Assembly: GCF_003427025.1 (NCBI RefSeq)
Contig: NZ_QVAI01000010.1
Coordinates: 1-64,000 of the forward strand
Source: Jiangella endophytica
Lineage (GTDB): Bacteria > Actinomycetota > Actinomycetes > Jiangellales > Jiangellaceae
Reading direction: 5' to 3'
Length of the DNA stretch: 64,000 nucleotides
The notes below the pieces were generated by a model, which made no database searches, had not been told where the DNA came from, and worked only from the letters and a program-made list of their open reading frames with translations. Below are positions 19,021-28,199 of the stretch, in pieces. Position 1 is the first letter of the stretch; each line of letters begins with the position of its first letter. Both the position numbers and the translations under genes were made by a program.

Positions 19021-20604
19021 CTACGCCGGACGTAGCCGAACGCCACGGCGCGGACCGATGTAGTGCGAACCTTCGACCGTGATCGCACCGGCCTGCATGA
19101 CCCAGCCGATGCCAGCGGGCGCCCGCACGGGATCCCGGTAGTCGCACACGTGGTCGACGTGGTCGGGATCGAAGGCGACGAGATCGGCGACGTAGCCGCG
19201 CCGGACCAGTCCCCGCTCGGGAATGCGGAAAACCTCGGCGGGCAGCGAGGTCATGCGCCGGACCGCTTCCCCGAGCTCCATGAGCTTCTCGGTCCGGACG
19301 TACTCCGCGAGGATCCGCGGGAAGGTGCCGAAGGCGCGCGGGTGCGGCTTGCCGCCACCACCTGGTGGCAGGCCGTCCGACCCGACCATGGTGTCGGGGT
19401 CGGCGAAGGCGTCGCGGACGTCGCCGGGATCCATCACGAACAGCACCATGGTCGCGCGGAGGCGCTCCTCGGTGAGGACGCGGATCAAGGCGTCCACCGG
19501 GGACAGCTCCAGATCGGCCGCGATCTCAGTGAGGGTGCGGCCCTCGTGACGGTGACTGTGCGTCGAGCTCACCATGACGTTGTCCCAGCCGCCGGCCGCG
19601 TGAAGGTGCGATTCCCACCCGTCGATGCCGTGCTCCATGGCGTGGGCGAGCTCGCGCCGGCGTTCCGGCGAGGACAACCGGCCGAGAACCGCGTCGTTTC
19701 CGCCGGTCAGGAAGTGCGGCGGGAGCATCGCCGTCAGCACGGTCGATCCCGCCGTGTACGGGTAGATGTCCTTCGTGAGCGGCCGGTCGCTGCCCAGCTC
19801 CTTGACCAGGTCCAGCGCCAGGGGCATGCGGCCCCAGTTGTCGCGCCCCCTGGCCTTCAGATGAGAGATGTGCACCCGGCAGCGGGCGGTCCTGCCGATC
19901 CGGTCGGCCTCCCGGATCGAGTTCAGCAGCTGGGAACCCTCGTTGCGCAGGTGCGTCACGTAGAGCCCGTCGGGGCCGAGCTGACGCGCCAGCGCGATCA
20001 GTTCGCCGGTGTCGCTGAAGATCCCCGGCGGGTAGATGAGTCCGCTGGACATGCCGAAGGCGCCGCCGTCGAGTGCCTTGTCCAGCTCGCGCCGCATCAG
20101 TGTCAGCTCGTCGGCATCGGGGGCCCGGTCGTCCAGGCCGAGCACGGCGATGCGCAGCGGCCCGTGGCCGACCAGCGGCGCGTAGTTGGTGACGTAGCCG
20201 AGCGCGTCGGTCCGCTCCGTGAACTCCGACCAGGACGACCAGGTGACGTCCAGCGGCGGGAACGTACGATCGGCGAACGCGGCGAACGACTCCGGTGCGA
20301 GCGTGCTGGCCGGCGCCAGTGACTCGCCGCAGTTCCCCACGACCTCGGTGGTGACCCCCTGCAGGATCTTGCTGGTGTCGTCGTCGGCCAGCAGGGGCGC
20401 GTTGTCCGCGTGCGAGTGCACGTCGATGAAGCCGGGGGCGACCACGAGCCCGCTCGCGTCGATCGTCGGCGCCGCGTCGGCGGGGATGCGCCCCGGGGGC
20501 TCCACGGCGTCGATCCGGCCGCGGCGGATCAGGACGTCGGCGCGCGCCGGCGGCGCCCCCGAACCGTCGACGACGCGTCCCCCTCGCACCAGCCGGTCGC
20601 TCAC
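19021..20604 (-). CDS. N-acyl-D-amino-acid deacylase family amidohydrolase
   Basis: 527-aa metallo-amidohydrolase. It begins with the typical composite beta domain (RLVRGGRVVDGSGAPPARAD) and the metal site DVHSHAD near residue 62. Later blocks GNCGESLAP, HISHLKARG and GSDGLPPGGG match D-aminoacylase / dihydropyrimidinase-like D-acyl-amino-acid hydrolases. It removes N-acyl groups from D-amino acids or splits related amides. The start overlaps the stop of the aminotransferase by 4 bp. It is the last gene of the five-gene operon starting at 24224. Confidence 0.9.
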   Translation of the reverse strand: MSDRLVRGGRVVDGSGAPPARADVLIRRGRIDAVEPPGRIPADAAPTIDASGLVVAPGFIDVHSHADNAPLLADDDTSKILQGVTTEVVGNCGESLAPASTLAPESFAAFADRTFPPLDVTWSSWSEFTERTDALGYVTNYAPLVGHGPLRIAVLGLDDRAPDADELTLMRRELDKALDGGAFGMSSGLIYPPGIFSDTGELIALARQLGPDGLYVTHLRNEGSQLLNSIREADRIGRTARCRVHISHLKARGRDNWGRMPLALDLVKELGSDRPLTKDIYPYTAGSTVLTAMLPPHFLTGGNDAVLGRLSSPERRRELAHAMEHGIDGWESHLHAAGGWDNVMVSSTHSHRHEGRTLTEIAADLELSPVDALIRVLTEERLRATMVLFVMDPGDVRDAFADPDTMVGSDGLPPGGGGKPHPRAFGTFPRILAEYVRTEKLMELGEAVRRMTSLPAEVFRIPERGLVRRGYVADLVAFDPDHVDHVCDYRDPVRAPAGIGWVMQAGAITVEGSHYIGPRRGVRLRPA

Positions 20605-21758
20605 CGCGGGCTCCGCGGGCGGGCGAAGTAGTCGGCGATCCGGTCGAGGCCGTTGGCGAGCACGGACTCGCTCGCGGTCAGGGAGAGCCGGAGATGTCCC
20701 TCGCCGCTCGGCCCGAACTCGCGACCGGCTCGGACGAGGACGCCCCGCAGCGCCAGCTCCCGGGTGACGTCGACGGACCCGAGGCGATGCTCATAGCGGG
20801 GAAAGGCGAACAGCCCGCCCTCCGGAACGTCGGCGCTGAGCCCGGGGATGGCCCGGACGTGCTCGATGACCAGATCGCGTCGCCGCTGCAGGATCTCGCT
20901 CATGTCCGAGGTCCACGGCAGCCCCGTCCGCAGCGCGGCGAGGGCGGCCCGCTGAGCGATGGTGTTGACCGAGGTGAGGGTGTTCCGGTGGACGAGGGCG
21001 ATGTCGTCGATGAGGGGTGCCGGCGCGATCGTGTAGCCGACCCGCCAGCCGGTCATCGACGACGTCTTCGACATGCTCTGGCAGTAGATGAGCCGGTCGC
21101 GCCACTGGTCGATATCCACCGCGGACGCGAATGTGCGGCCGTCGAAGGTGAAGCGGTCGCAGACCTCGTCGCTCACGACGACCACGCCGTGCCGGGCGGT
21201 GAGCCCGGCGAGCTGCGTGAGCTCGTCTCGCGTGAACACGGCGCCGGTCGGGTTGGACGGGTTCACCAGCACGAGGAGCCGGCAGCCCGGGAGCTGCCGC
21301 TCGATCGCCTCGAGATCGAGATGTCCGGCCGGGTCCAGCGGCACGTGGACGGGAACGCCCCCGGCCATCTGCACCACCGCCTCGAACAGGGAGTACGTCG
21401 GGTCGAGCAGCAGCACCCGGTCGCCGGGCGAGACGGTCGCGGTCAGCGCGGCGTGTGCTCCCGAGCTCGCCCCGTTCGTGACCAGCACCTCGGCGGCGGT
21501 GTACCGGTATCCGGCCACGGCGGAGGTCACGGCCGCCGCCGTCTCCCGCAGCTCGGGGTCGCCGGTGAGGTCGCCGTACCCGGTTCTGCCCTCGTCCATG
21601 GCGGCCGTCGCGGCACGCAGCACGGGATCGGGCGTGGCGAAGTCGGGGTCGCCGCTGCTGAGCATGATGGTGCCGGGGGTCCGTCCGTGGACGACCGCGG
21701 GACGAAGGCTCCCGGCGCGCAGTCGCCGCACGACGGGGGAGGGCTCGTGCGGCGTCAT
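20601..21758 (-). CDS. PLP-dependent class I/II aminotransferase
   Basis: 385-aa aminotransferase. The PLP-binding lysine is K231 in SMSKTSSMTGWRVGY. LVLVNPSNPTGAVFTRDEL and VVVSDEVCDRFTFDG give the cofactor-site Asn and Asp/Tyr regions. The start at 21758 overlaps the TetR gene by 4 bp and fixes the N-terminus; the frame is open upstream but unconserved. It is 40-50% alike by eye to the second aminotransferase of the same operon (22417-23580), so the pair may come from duplication and may act on different amino acids. Confidence 0.92.
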   Translation of the reverse strand: MTPHEPSPVVRRLRAGSLRPAVVHGRTPGTIMLSSGDPDFATPDPVLRAATAAMDEGRTGYGDLTGDPELRETAAAVTSAVAGYRYTAAEVLVTNGASSGAHAALTATVSPGDRVLLLDPTYSLFEAVVQMAGGVPVHVPLDPAGHLDLEAIERQLPGCRLLVLVNPSNPTGAVFTRDELTQLAGLTARHGVVVVSDEVCDRFTFDGRTFASAVDIDQWRDRLIYCQSMSKTSSMTGWRVGYTIAPAPLIDDIALVHRNTLTSVNTIAQRAALAALRTGLPWTSDMSEILQRRRDLVIEHVRAIPGLSADVPEGGLFAFPRYEHRLGSVDVTRELALRGVLVRAGREFGPSGEGHLRLSLTASESVLANGLDRIADYFARPRSPR

Positions 21759-22420
21759 CGCTCGCTCCGGGCCGCCGGGTCCAGGTGGACGTCGGCGCTG
21801 CCGCTCAGCCACGCCGGCAGGCCGGCCAGGAACGTCCTGACCAGGAGGTCGACGATCCGGCCGGGATCGGTGCAGCCGTGGTCGTGGAGATCGCGGATCT
21901 CGCGGGGGTCGCTGATCTGGTTGAGCAGCATCAGGGCCCGTGGCAGCGCGTCGGCCGGGTACGTGTCGCGGAGCGTCCGCTCGACCGGGCCGCGCCACGC
22001 CTCCGCCGCGGACGAGACGACGGGATCGCCGGACTCGAGCCGGGCGAGATAGCCGCGCCGGGAACGCAGCTGGATGAGCACGGCGCCGTGCGCGACGACG
22101 AGGTCGACCCAGTGGCGCATTACCGAGCGCAGGGGGTCGGCGTCGTCCGCGGGGAGGCGGAGACTGACGTCGCGCAGGTCCTCGGTGATCCCCAGGACGA
22201 CGGCCTCGACGAGGCGCGCCATCGAGGGAAAGTGGCGGTACGCGGTCGCGGTCGAGATCTCGGCGTGGGCGGCCACGTCGGCCATCGTGGCTGTCTCGCC
22301 GTCAGCGGCCAGCACCACGCGCGCGGCGGCCAGCAGGCGTCGCCGGTTGCGCCGGGTGTCGCTTCGCACGTGCTCGCTCCGTCCGTCCTCGCTGGTCGTG
22401 GCCGGGCCGGGCGCGATCAC
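21755..22420 (-). CDS. TetR/AcrR family transcriptional regulator
   Basis: 221-aa repressor-type protein. The N-terminal HTH runs through TRRNRRRLLAAARVVLAADG, then TMADVAAHAEISTATAYRHF, typical of TetR. The C-terminal ligand domain is not assignable. Its gene sits inside the operon, with 4-bp overlaps to the aminotransferase genes on both sides, so it is made together with the enzymes and may control the operon promoter upstream of 24224. The operator is not established. Confidence 0.9.
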   Translation of the reverse strand: MIAPGPATTSEDGRSEHVRSDTRRNRRRLLAAARVVLAADGETATMADVAAHAEISTATAYRHFPSMARLVEAVVLGITEDLRDVSLRLPADDADPLRSVMRHWVDLVVAHGAVLIQLRSRRGYLARLESGDPVVSSAAEAWRGPVERTLRDTYPADALPRALMLLNQISDPREIRDLHDHGCTDPGRIVDLLVRTFLAGLPAWLSGSADVHLDPAARSER

Positions 22421-23580
22421 GTCGTGCTCCGGAGCCGGCGGTCGAAGTACGACCGCATCCGGTGCAGCCCGGTGCGGAGGTCGTCCGCCCCGGCCGCGAA
22501 CGAGATGCGCACGTGTCCCTCGCCCGAGGGGCCGTACTCCGACCCCGCCCTGACGATGACCCCATGGTCGCGAAGGCCCAGCGTGACGTCGACGGACGGG
22601 TGGTCGCCCTCGTACCTGACGAAGGCGTAGAAGCCGCCTTCCGGGGGGACCAGAGCGACTCCGTTCGCTCCGCTCAACTCGTCGGCGACCAGGTTCCGGC
22701 GTTGCTCGTACGCCTCCAGCATGGGCCGCAGCGCTGCGTCGTCGAGGCTCAGGGCGCTGACCGCCGCGATCTGGGCCGCAGTGTTGACGGAACCGTTGAC
22801 GGTGCGATGCACCAGTGCGGCGGCCTCGACGACCGGACGCGGGCCCACGAGGTAGCCGACGCGCCAGCCGGTCATCGCGTAGGTCTTGGAGAACGTCTGG
22901 ACGTAGACGGTTCGGTGCGCGAGAGCGTCGACGCTGAGGGCCGAGCAGAACTCGTGACCCGCGTAGACGAAGCGATGGTAGGCCTCGTCGGCGACGACCA
23001 GGGTGTCCGAGCCCTCCAGCATCGCGGCCAGCGCGCGTAGCTCGTCCCGGGTGTGCACCACGCCGGTCGGGTTGGCCGGGTTCGAGAAGATCACCAGCCG
23101 GGCGCCGGGAAGCGCCGCGTGGAGGCGGTCGAGGTCCCAGTGCAGGGACCGGGCCAGCGGGACGTGGACGGCTCGGCCTCCGGCGAGCACGACGAGGTCC
23201 GCGTAGAGGGAGTAGGCCGGCTCGGGGATGACCACGCGGTCACCGGGGTTGACGGTCGCGAGGATCAGGGACGCGAGGCCGGCGGTGGCTCCGTGCGTCA
23301 CGAGCACGTCGGACGCCGTCCAGCTCCGTGCCCCGGGCAGGCGCTCGGCGATCGCGGCTCGCAGGCTCGGGTGGCCCTGCTGGTCGGCGTAGTGCGTGTG
23401 CCCGTCGCGTAGTGCCTGGGCCGCGGCGTCGACGATCGCGGCCGGGGTCGCGAAGTCGGGATCGCCCATCGCCAGCGACACCGCTCCCGGTGGCGGGGGC
23501 GCGAGGGCCGGCCGGAGCGACGCGGCGCGCAGGTCGTCCGCCCGGCCGGCCGGACGCCAGGTGGCTGCGGGGGAGGTCAT
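22417..23580 (-). CDS. PLP-dependent class I/II aminotransferase
   Basis: 387-aa aminotransferase with K232 in TFSKTYAMTGWRVGYL as the PLP lysine, VIFSNPANPTGVVHTRDEL, and VVADEAYHRFVYAG. The N-terminal MGDPDFATPAAIVDAAAQAL is the substrate-lid region. ATG at 23580 overlaps the RraA-like gene stop by 4 bp. The order RraA-like, aminotransferase, TetR, aminotransferase, D-amino-acid deacylase suggests conversion of amino acids to 2-oxo acids. Which amino acid is used cannot be told. Confidence 0.92.
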   Translation of the reverse strand: MTSPAATWRPAGRADDLRAASLRPALAPPPPGAVSLAMGDPDFATPAAIVDAAAQALRDGHTHYADQQGHPSLRAAIAERLPGARSWTASDVLVTHGATAGLASLILATVNPGDRVVIPEPAYSLYADLVVLAGGRAVHVPLARSLHWDLDRLHAALPGARLVIFSNPANPTGVVHTRDELRALAAMLEGSDTLVVADEAYHRFVYAGHEFCSALSVDALAHRTVYVQTFSKTYAMTGWRVGYLVGPRPVVEAAALVHRTVNGSVNTAAQIAAVSALSLDDAALRPMLEAYEQRRNLVADELSGANGVALVPPEGGFYAFVRYEGDHPSVDVTLGLRDHGVIVRAGSEYGPSGEGHVRISFAAGADDLRTGLHRMRSYFDRRLRSTT

Positions 23581-24224
23581 GAGGAGCCCCCCGGGCGCTG
23601 GCGGATGCGTGAGCGCAGCTGGTTCTCCCGGCCCAGAGCCGCCTGCCACTCGTCCGACACGTGCTGGACCTTGCTCACCGGTACCACGACGACGCCGTCG
23701 GCATCGCCGATGATGATGTCGCCGGGGCCGACGACGATGCCGCCGGCCGCCACCGTCGCGCCGACGGTGCCCGGTCCGGTCTTGTACGGCCCCGCGGGGG
23801 TCGTGGCCCGTGCGTACACCGTCAGTCCCAGCTCGCCGAGCGCCGTCACGTCTCGCACCGCGCCGTCGATCACCGCGCCCCGCACGCCGGCGCCGACCAT
23901 GATCTCGCCGATGAGATCCCCGATGAGCGCGCGCGTCGTGTCGCCCCGGCCGTTCACGACCAGGACGTCGCCGGGGCGGGCCTCGTCCAGCGCGCGATGG
24001 ACGGCCAGGTTGTCCCCCTCGCGCGTGTCGACCGGCAACGCGAAACCGATCAGCGTCGCCCGGTCGGTCAGCAGCCGGACGCCGCCGTCCATGACCGTCA
24101 TCCGGTTCAGGACGTCACCCACGAGCGCCGCGGGGATGCCGTCGAGCCGCTCGAGCCAGGCGTCCGGCGGCCGGTCCCACGGTGGCGCGACGTCGATGCT
24201 GTCGGCGGGCACGGAGAGAAACAT
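23577..24224 (-). CDS. RraA-like aldolase/demethylmenaquinone-methyltransferase fold protein
   Basis: 215-aa protein of the RraA family, to which 4-hydroxy-4-methyl-2-oxoglutarate/oxaloacetate-type aldolases belong. Typical blocks are ALVGDVLNRMTVMDGGVRLL, PGDVLVVNGRGDTTRALIGD and GVRGAVIDGAVRDV. The G-D-x(20)-R-D metal and substrate arrangement of the aldolase subgroup appears to be present. The start is supported by AGGAGGAGG six bases upstream. It is the first gene of the coupled operon, so it probably cleaves or decarboxylates a 2-oxo acid made by the aminotransferases. Some RraA members instead inhibit RNase E. Confidence 0.88.
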   Translation of the reverse strand: MFLSVPADSIDVAPPWDRPPDAWLERLDGIPAALVGDVLNRMTVMDGGVRLLTDRATLIGFALPVDTREGDNLAVHRALDEARPGDVLVVNGRGDTTRALIGDLIGEIMVGAGVRGAVIDGAVRDVTALGELGLTVYARATTPAGPYKTGPGTVGATVAAGGIVVGPGDIIIGDADGVVVVPVSKVQHVSDEWQAALGRENQLRSRIRQRPGGSS

Positions 24225-24345
24225 GAGCCTCCTCCTGAAATGAGAGTCGAGACGCATTTCGGCTGTCACTCTGACCGGCTGCGGGGGAGGTGTAAAGGCC
24301 GGGAGAGTTGTTGCGACCGACGTGCCGTGTCGAGGATGGAACCCG

Positions 24346-24357
24346 CGACGATCGTCG
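24346..24357. promoter_or_regulatory. palindrome in divergent control region
   Basis: A perfect 12-base palindrome CGACGATCGTCG lies in the 211-bp gap between the RraA-like operon (minus) and the gamma-glutamyltransferase homologue (plus). It is a possible operator for the TetR protein of the operon. No clear -10/-35 pair was found, and short palindromes are common in GC-rich DNA. Confidence 0.3.
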
Positions 24358-24435
24358 ATACCGATCGGCCGGCGGGTCGTCTGACACTGACTGCACGATG
24401 GCCAGTGCCGAGTGGTCTTCAAGGAAGGACACGTT

Positions 24436-26040
24436 GTGGATGACGCAGCACGCAAGCGACTGACCGATCAGGCGAGGTTCGGCCGCAAGGAGGTGGCCCG
24501 CGGCCGGAACGGCATCGCCGTCACCAGCAATCCGATCGTGACGCAGGCGGCCGTCGACGTGCTGAAGTCCGGCGGCAACGCGGCCGACGCGGCCCTCGGG
24601 GCCTCCGTCGTCCAAGCGGTGGCCGAACCGCACATGACCACCATCTGCGGCGTGCTGTCCATGCTGTACTACGACGCGCGGACCGGCGCGACGACCTACC
24701 TCAACGGCTCGATGAACCGCCCGGAGAAGCTGGAGTCGCTCTCCGTGGACGACCTGACCACGGGCAGGAGTGTCGCCGTGCCCGGCTTCTGGGCGGCCTT
24801 CGAGGCGGCGCTGGACCGGCACGGGACGAAGCCGAGGAGCGAGTTGGTGGCGCCCGCCATCGAACTCGCGCGGGAGGGATTCGAGGTCTATCCGTTCCTC
24901 TACGGCATGGCCTTCGAGCAGGCCGGGACGCTGGGCCGCTACCGGGAGGGGCGGGAGCTGTTCTTCCCCCGCGGCGGCCTGATCGAGGTGGGTGAAGTGC
25001 TGCGCCAACCCGCGCTCGCCGAGACCCTGGAACAACTCGTGGCCGGAGGGGCTGACTATTTCTACCGTGGGGCGTTCGCGGAGAAGATGGTCGCGACGGT
25101 TCAGGCCGCCGGAGGGGTGCTGAGCCGGAAGGACCTCGACGAGTACGCCGTGCGCTGGATGGAGCCTGCTCGTGGCACCTACCGGGGCTACGACGTGGCA
25201 GCCTCACCGCCGCCGGACACCGGCGGTACCCACATCATCGAGATCCTCAATCTCCTCGAGCTGATCCCGGTCACGGAGTGGGGACCGCCGACGGAGTCCG
25301 CCGACTCGCTGTACTGGATGCTGCGATTCTGCGGTGAGGTGTTCGCCGACGGTGGCAAGCTGCGCGATCCGGAGTTCTTCGACGTGCCGCTGGATCTCAT
25401 CGTGAGCAAGGAGTATGCGCAGCAGCGGTTCGAGATGATGAAGATGAGCGCTCCCCGCCCGACCCGGACGCCGATCTACCCCGGCTCCAATCACGTGACG
25501 GTCGTCGACGGCGAAGGGAACGTGGCAAGCATCCTGCACTCGGTGATGAGCATGCCGTGGACCAACGGCTTGTTCGTGGACGGCGTGCAGCTGTGGGCCG
25601 GCGCCGCGCACTTCCTGAGCCAGCTGCCGCCGCCAGGTGGCCGTGGCACCTGCTACGTGGCGCCGACCATCATCTTCAAGGACGGAGCACCCGTGCTGGC
25701 CGCGGGTTCGCCCTCGGTCTCCCTCATCCCGAACATCGTGCAGAACACCGTCAACATCCTGGACTTCGGGATCGATATCGAGGATTCGGTCCATCGGCCG
25801 CGGTTCGGTGGCCCGACGGTCGGGACCATGCGAGATCCGTCGGCACCACCGGTCTACGCGATCGAGGCGGACATCGACGAGACGCTCCGGGCCGAGGTGA
25901 TCTCGCGGGGTGTCGGTCTCGAGGTGTGCAACCCGTGGAGCATCCACTCCGGCAGCTATGAGGGCGTGCACATCGCAGCGGACGGCGTCATGAGTGCCTG
26001 CGCCGACCCGCGCCGTACCGGGAAAGCCGCTGCGGTTTGA
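24436..26040 (+). CDS. gamma-glutamyltransferase family protein with Ser at nucleophile site
   Basis: 534-aa Ntn-hydrolase homologue. The large-subunit signature is AVTSNPIVTQAAVDVLKSGG, then NAADAALGASVVQAVAEPHM. The cleavage/nucleophile block, usually T-T-H-x-S-V-V-D, reads SNHVTVVDGEGNVASILHS, putting Ser351 where Thr is normal. Start: GTG at 24436 has AAGGAAGG nine bases upstream, better than the GTG at 24412. No signal peptide is found, unlike many secreted GGTs. It may cleave gamma-glutamyl or other amide substrates in the cytoplasm. It is divergent from the RraA-aminotransferase operon. Whether it self-cleaves is unclear. Confidence 0.85.
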   Translation: MDDAARKRLTDQARFGRKEVARGRNGIAVTSNPIVTQAAVDVLKSGGNAADAALGASVVQAVAEPHMTTICGVLSMLYYDARTGATTYLNGSMNRPEKLESLSVDDLTTGRSVAVPGFWAAFEAALDRHGTKPRSELVAPAIELAREGFEVYPFLYGMAFEQAGTLGRYREGRELFFPRGGLIEVGEVLRQPALAETLEQLVAGGADYFYRGAFAEKMVATVQAAGGVLSRKDLDEYAVRWMEPARGTYRGYDVAASPPPDTGGTHIIEILNLLELIPVTEWGPPTESADSLYWMLRFCGEVFADGGKLRDPEFFDVPLDLIVSKEYAQQRFEMMKMSAPRPTRTPIYPGSNHVTVVDGEGNVASILHSVMSMPWTNGLFVDGVQLWAGAAHFLSQLPPPGGRGTCYVAPTIIFKDGAPVLAAGSPSVSLIPNIVQNTVNILDFGIDIEDSVHRPRFGGPTVGTMRDPSAPPVYAIEADIDETLRAEVISRGVGLEVCNPWSIHSGSYEGVHIAADGVMSACADPRRTGKAAAV

Positions 26041-26194
26041 GTGCACCTGGCCTCGGGATTTCACCTCGCCGGTGACGAGTACGGCGCGTAACGCAGGGCT
26101 CGGGGTCCGCCGCGGAGCCGCCGGTGACGGCCGCACGTCACGCGGGTTTCTACGCGGCCTGTGAATGACCCCGACCCACGGAGGAGGATGGCTT

Positions 26195-26977
26195 GTGAGG
26201 ATCGTCACCCTGGTTAAGTACGTTCCGGACGCCACCGCGTACCGGTCTTTCGCTGCTGACAACACGACTGATCGTGCTGGTGTGGACGGCTTGTTGTCAG
26301 AGTTGGACGAGTACGCGGTCGAGGAGGCGTTGAAGATCGCCGAAGCGGGCGACGGTGTCGAGGTCGTCGCGTTGACGGTGGGCCCTGCGGGCGCGGACGC
26401 GGCGTTGAAGAAGGCGTTGCAGATGGGCGCGGGTGCCGCGGTGCATGTGGTGGATGACGCGTTGCATGGGTCGGATGCGTTGGCGACGGCGCGGGTGTTG
26501 GCGGCGGCGATCGGCAAGATCGGGTCGGTGGATCTGGTGTTGACGGGGATGGCGTCGACCGATGGTGGGATGAGTGTGGTGCCGGCGATGTTGGCCGAGC
26601 TGCTGCGGTGGGCGCAGGTGGGGTTCGTCGGTGAGCTGTCGGTGTCGGGGTCGTTGGTGACGGCGCGGCGTGATGGTGACACCGCCAGCGAGACGATCGA
26701 GGCGGGCCTGCCGGCGATCGTCGCGGTGACTGATCAGATCAACGAGCCGCGGTATCCGTCGTTCAAGGGGATCATGGCGGCGAAGAAGAAGCCGGTCCAG
26801 ACGTGGGGCCTGGCTGACCTCGACCTCGATCCCGCGACGGTGGGGTTGGGTGCCGCTTGGTCGGTGGTGCGTGAGGTGGTGAAGCGGCCGGAGCGTGCCG
26901 CCGGCATGGTCGTGACCGACGAGGGTGACGGCGGCGTGCGGTTGGCCGAGTTCCTCGCCGACCAGAAGTTCATCTGA
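26195..26977 (+). CDS. etfB: electron transfer flavoprotein, beta subunit
   Basis: 260-aa EtfB/FixA. It opens with RIVTLVKYVPDATAYRSFAA and shows the AMP-binding region VDLVLTGMASTDGGMSVVPA and PRYPSFKGIMAAKKKPVQTW of the beta subunit. GTG at 26195 is preceded by GGAGGAGG; the ATG at 26165 lies before this ribosome site and is rejected. With EtfA it accepts electrons from acyl-CoA or other flavin dehydrogenases and passes them to the quinone pool. Downstream etfA is 13 bases away. Confidence 0.96.
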   Translation: MRIVTLVKYVPDATAYRSFAADNTTDRAGVDGLLSELDEYAVEEALKIAEAGDGVEVVALTVGPAGADAALKKALQMGAGAAVHVVDDALHGSDALATARVLAAAIGKIGSVDLVLTGMASTDGGMSVVPAMLAELLRWAQVGFVGELSVSGSLVTARRDGDTASETIEAGLPAIVAVTDQINEPRYPSFKGIMAAKKKPVQTWGLADLDLDPATVGLGAAWSVVREVVKRPERAAGMVVTDEGDGGVRLAEFLADQKFI

Positions 26978-26990
26978 AGGGGTTGTGACG

Positions 26991-27938
26991 ATGGCTGAGA
27001 TTCTGGTGCTGGTCGACCACGTCGACGGGCAGGTCCGCAAGACCACGCTGGAGTTGCTGACCCTGGCGGCCCGCGCGGGCGAACCGGCCGCGGTGTTCCT
27101 CGGGTCGGGGTATGGCGCGGCCCGCGACACCCTGGGCGCCCATGGCGCGGGCAAGGTGTATGTGGTGGAGGCGGGCGAGTTCGAGCAGTTCCTGGTGGTG
27201 CCGAAGGCCGAGGCGCTGGCCCACATCGCGTCCTCGTCCGGCGCGGCGGGGGTGCTGGTCACGTCCAGCCCGGAGGGCAAGGAGATCGCGGCCCGGCTGG
27301 CGGTGAAGCTGGGTTCGGGTGTGATCACCGACGCGGTCGATGTTGCCGCCGACCTGTCGACCACGCAGTCGGTGTTCGCCGGCGGGTACACCGTCACCGC
27401 GGCCGTCACCACCGGCACCCCGGTGATCACGGTGAAACCGAACGCGGTCACCCCCGAACCCGCACCCGCGACCCCGGTGGAGGAGAAGGTGGCGGTCGCG
27501 TTCACCGCGGCGGCCACGAGGGCCCGCATCGTCGACCGCGCGCCGCGCGCGGCGACCGGCCGGCCGGAGCTGACCGAAGCCTCCATCGTGGTGTCCGGCG
27601 GGCGTGGCACCGGTGGTGACTTCGCCCCGGTCGAGGCGCTGGCCGACGCCCTCGGCGCCGCCGTCGGCGCCTCCCGCGCCGCCGTCGACTTGGGCTGGTA
27701 CCCGCACGCCTACCAGGTCGGGCAGACCGGCAAGACCGTCTCCCCCCAGCTGTATCTGGCCGCCGGGATCTCCGGCGCCATCCAGCACCGGGCCGGCATG
27801 CAGACCTCCAAGACCATCGTCGTGGTCAACAAGGACCCCGAAGCACCGATCTTCGCGATGGCCGACTTCGGCGTCGTCGGCGACCTCCACACCGTCCTCC
27901 CCCAAGCGACCGCGGAGATCGAGAAGCGGAAGGGCTGA
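26991..27938 (+). CDS. etfA: electron transfer flavoprotein, alpha subunit
   Basis: 315-aa EtfA/FixB that holds the FAD. The C-terminal FAD domain is clear: [60 protein letters not shown] and DFGVVGDL. The N-terminal half ([20 protein letters not shown]) pairs with EtfB. ATG at 26991 has GAAGGGG upstream. The codon choice of this gene pair is more biased than its neighbours, consistent with high expression. Confidence 0.96.
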   Translation: MAEILVLVDHVDGQVRKTTLELLTLAARAGEPAAVFLGSGYGAARDTLGAHGAGKVYVVEAGEFEQFLVVPKAEALAHIASSSGAAGVLVTSSPEGKEIAARLAVKLGSGVITDAVDVAADLSTTQSVFAGGYTVTAAVTTGTPVITVKPNAVTPEPAPATPVEEKVAVAFTAAATRARIVDRAPRAATGRPELTEASIVVSGGRGTGGDFAPVEALADALGAAVGASRAAVDLGWYPHAYQVGQTGKTVSPQLYLAAGISGAIQHRAGMQTSKTIVVVNKDPEAPIFAMADFGVVGDLHTVLPQATAEIEKRKG

Positions 27939-27958
27939 GGGTTCGGCGACCCGCGGCT

Positions 27959-27994
27959 GCGCCGGCCCATGATCATGCTCGTCCGGGCCGGCGC
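27959..27994 (+). terminator. hairpin after etfBA
   Basis: Perfect 10-bp inverted repeat GCGCCGGCCC / GGGCCGGCGC with a 16-base AT-rich loop, starting 21 bases after the etfA stop. No T-run follows. The remaining 205 bp up to the pirin stop at 28200 show no gene. Confidence 0.55.
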
Positions 27995-28199
27995 CTCGCC
28001 GGCACGTGTCGCTGCGCGGCAGGGAGCGGCGCACGCCGTGCGCGGCATGCCGTCGTGGCGGGGGAGCATTTCGGGTGGCAGGCGTCTTCAGTCGACGGTC
28101 AAGGCGACTTTCCGTGGGTCCGCTCGGTGCCGGCTGCTGATCAGCGTCGCCACCGACGAGCCGATGGCGCTCGCCGCGCGCTCGGAGGGCTGACGGGAC

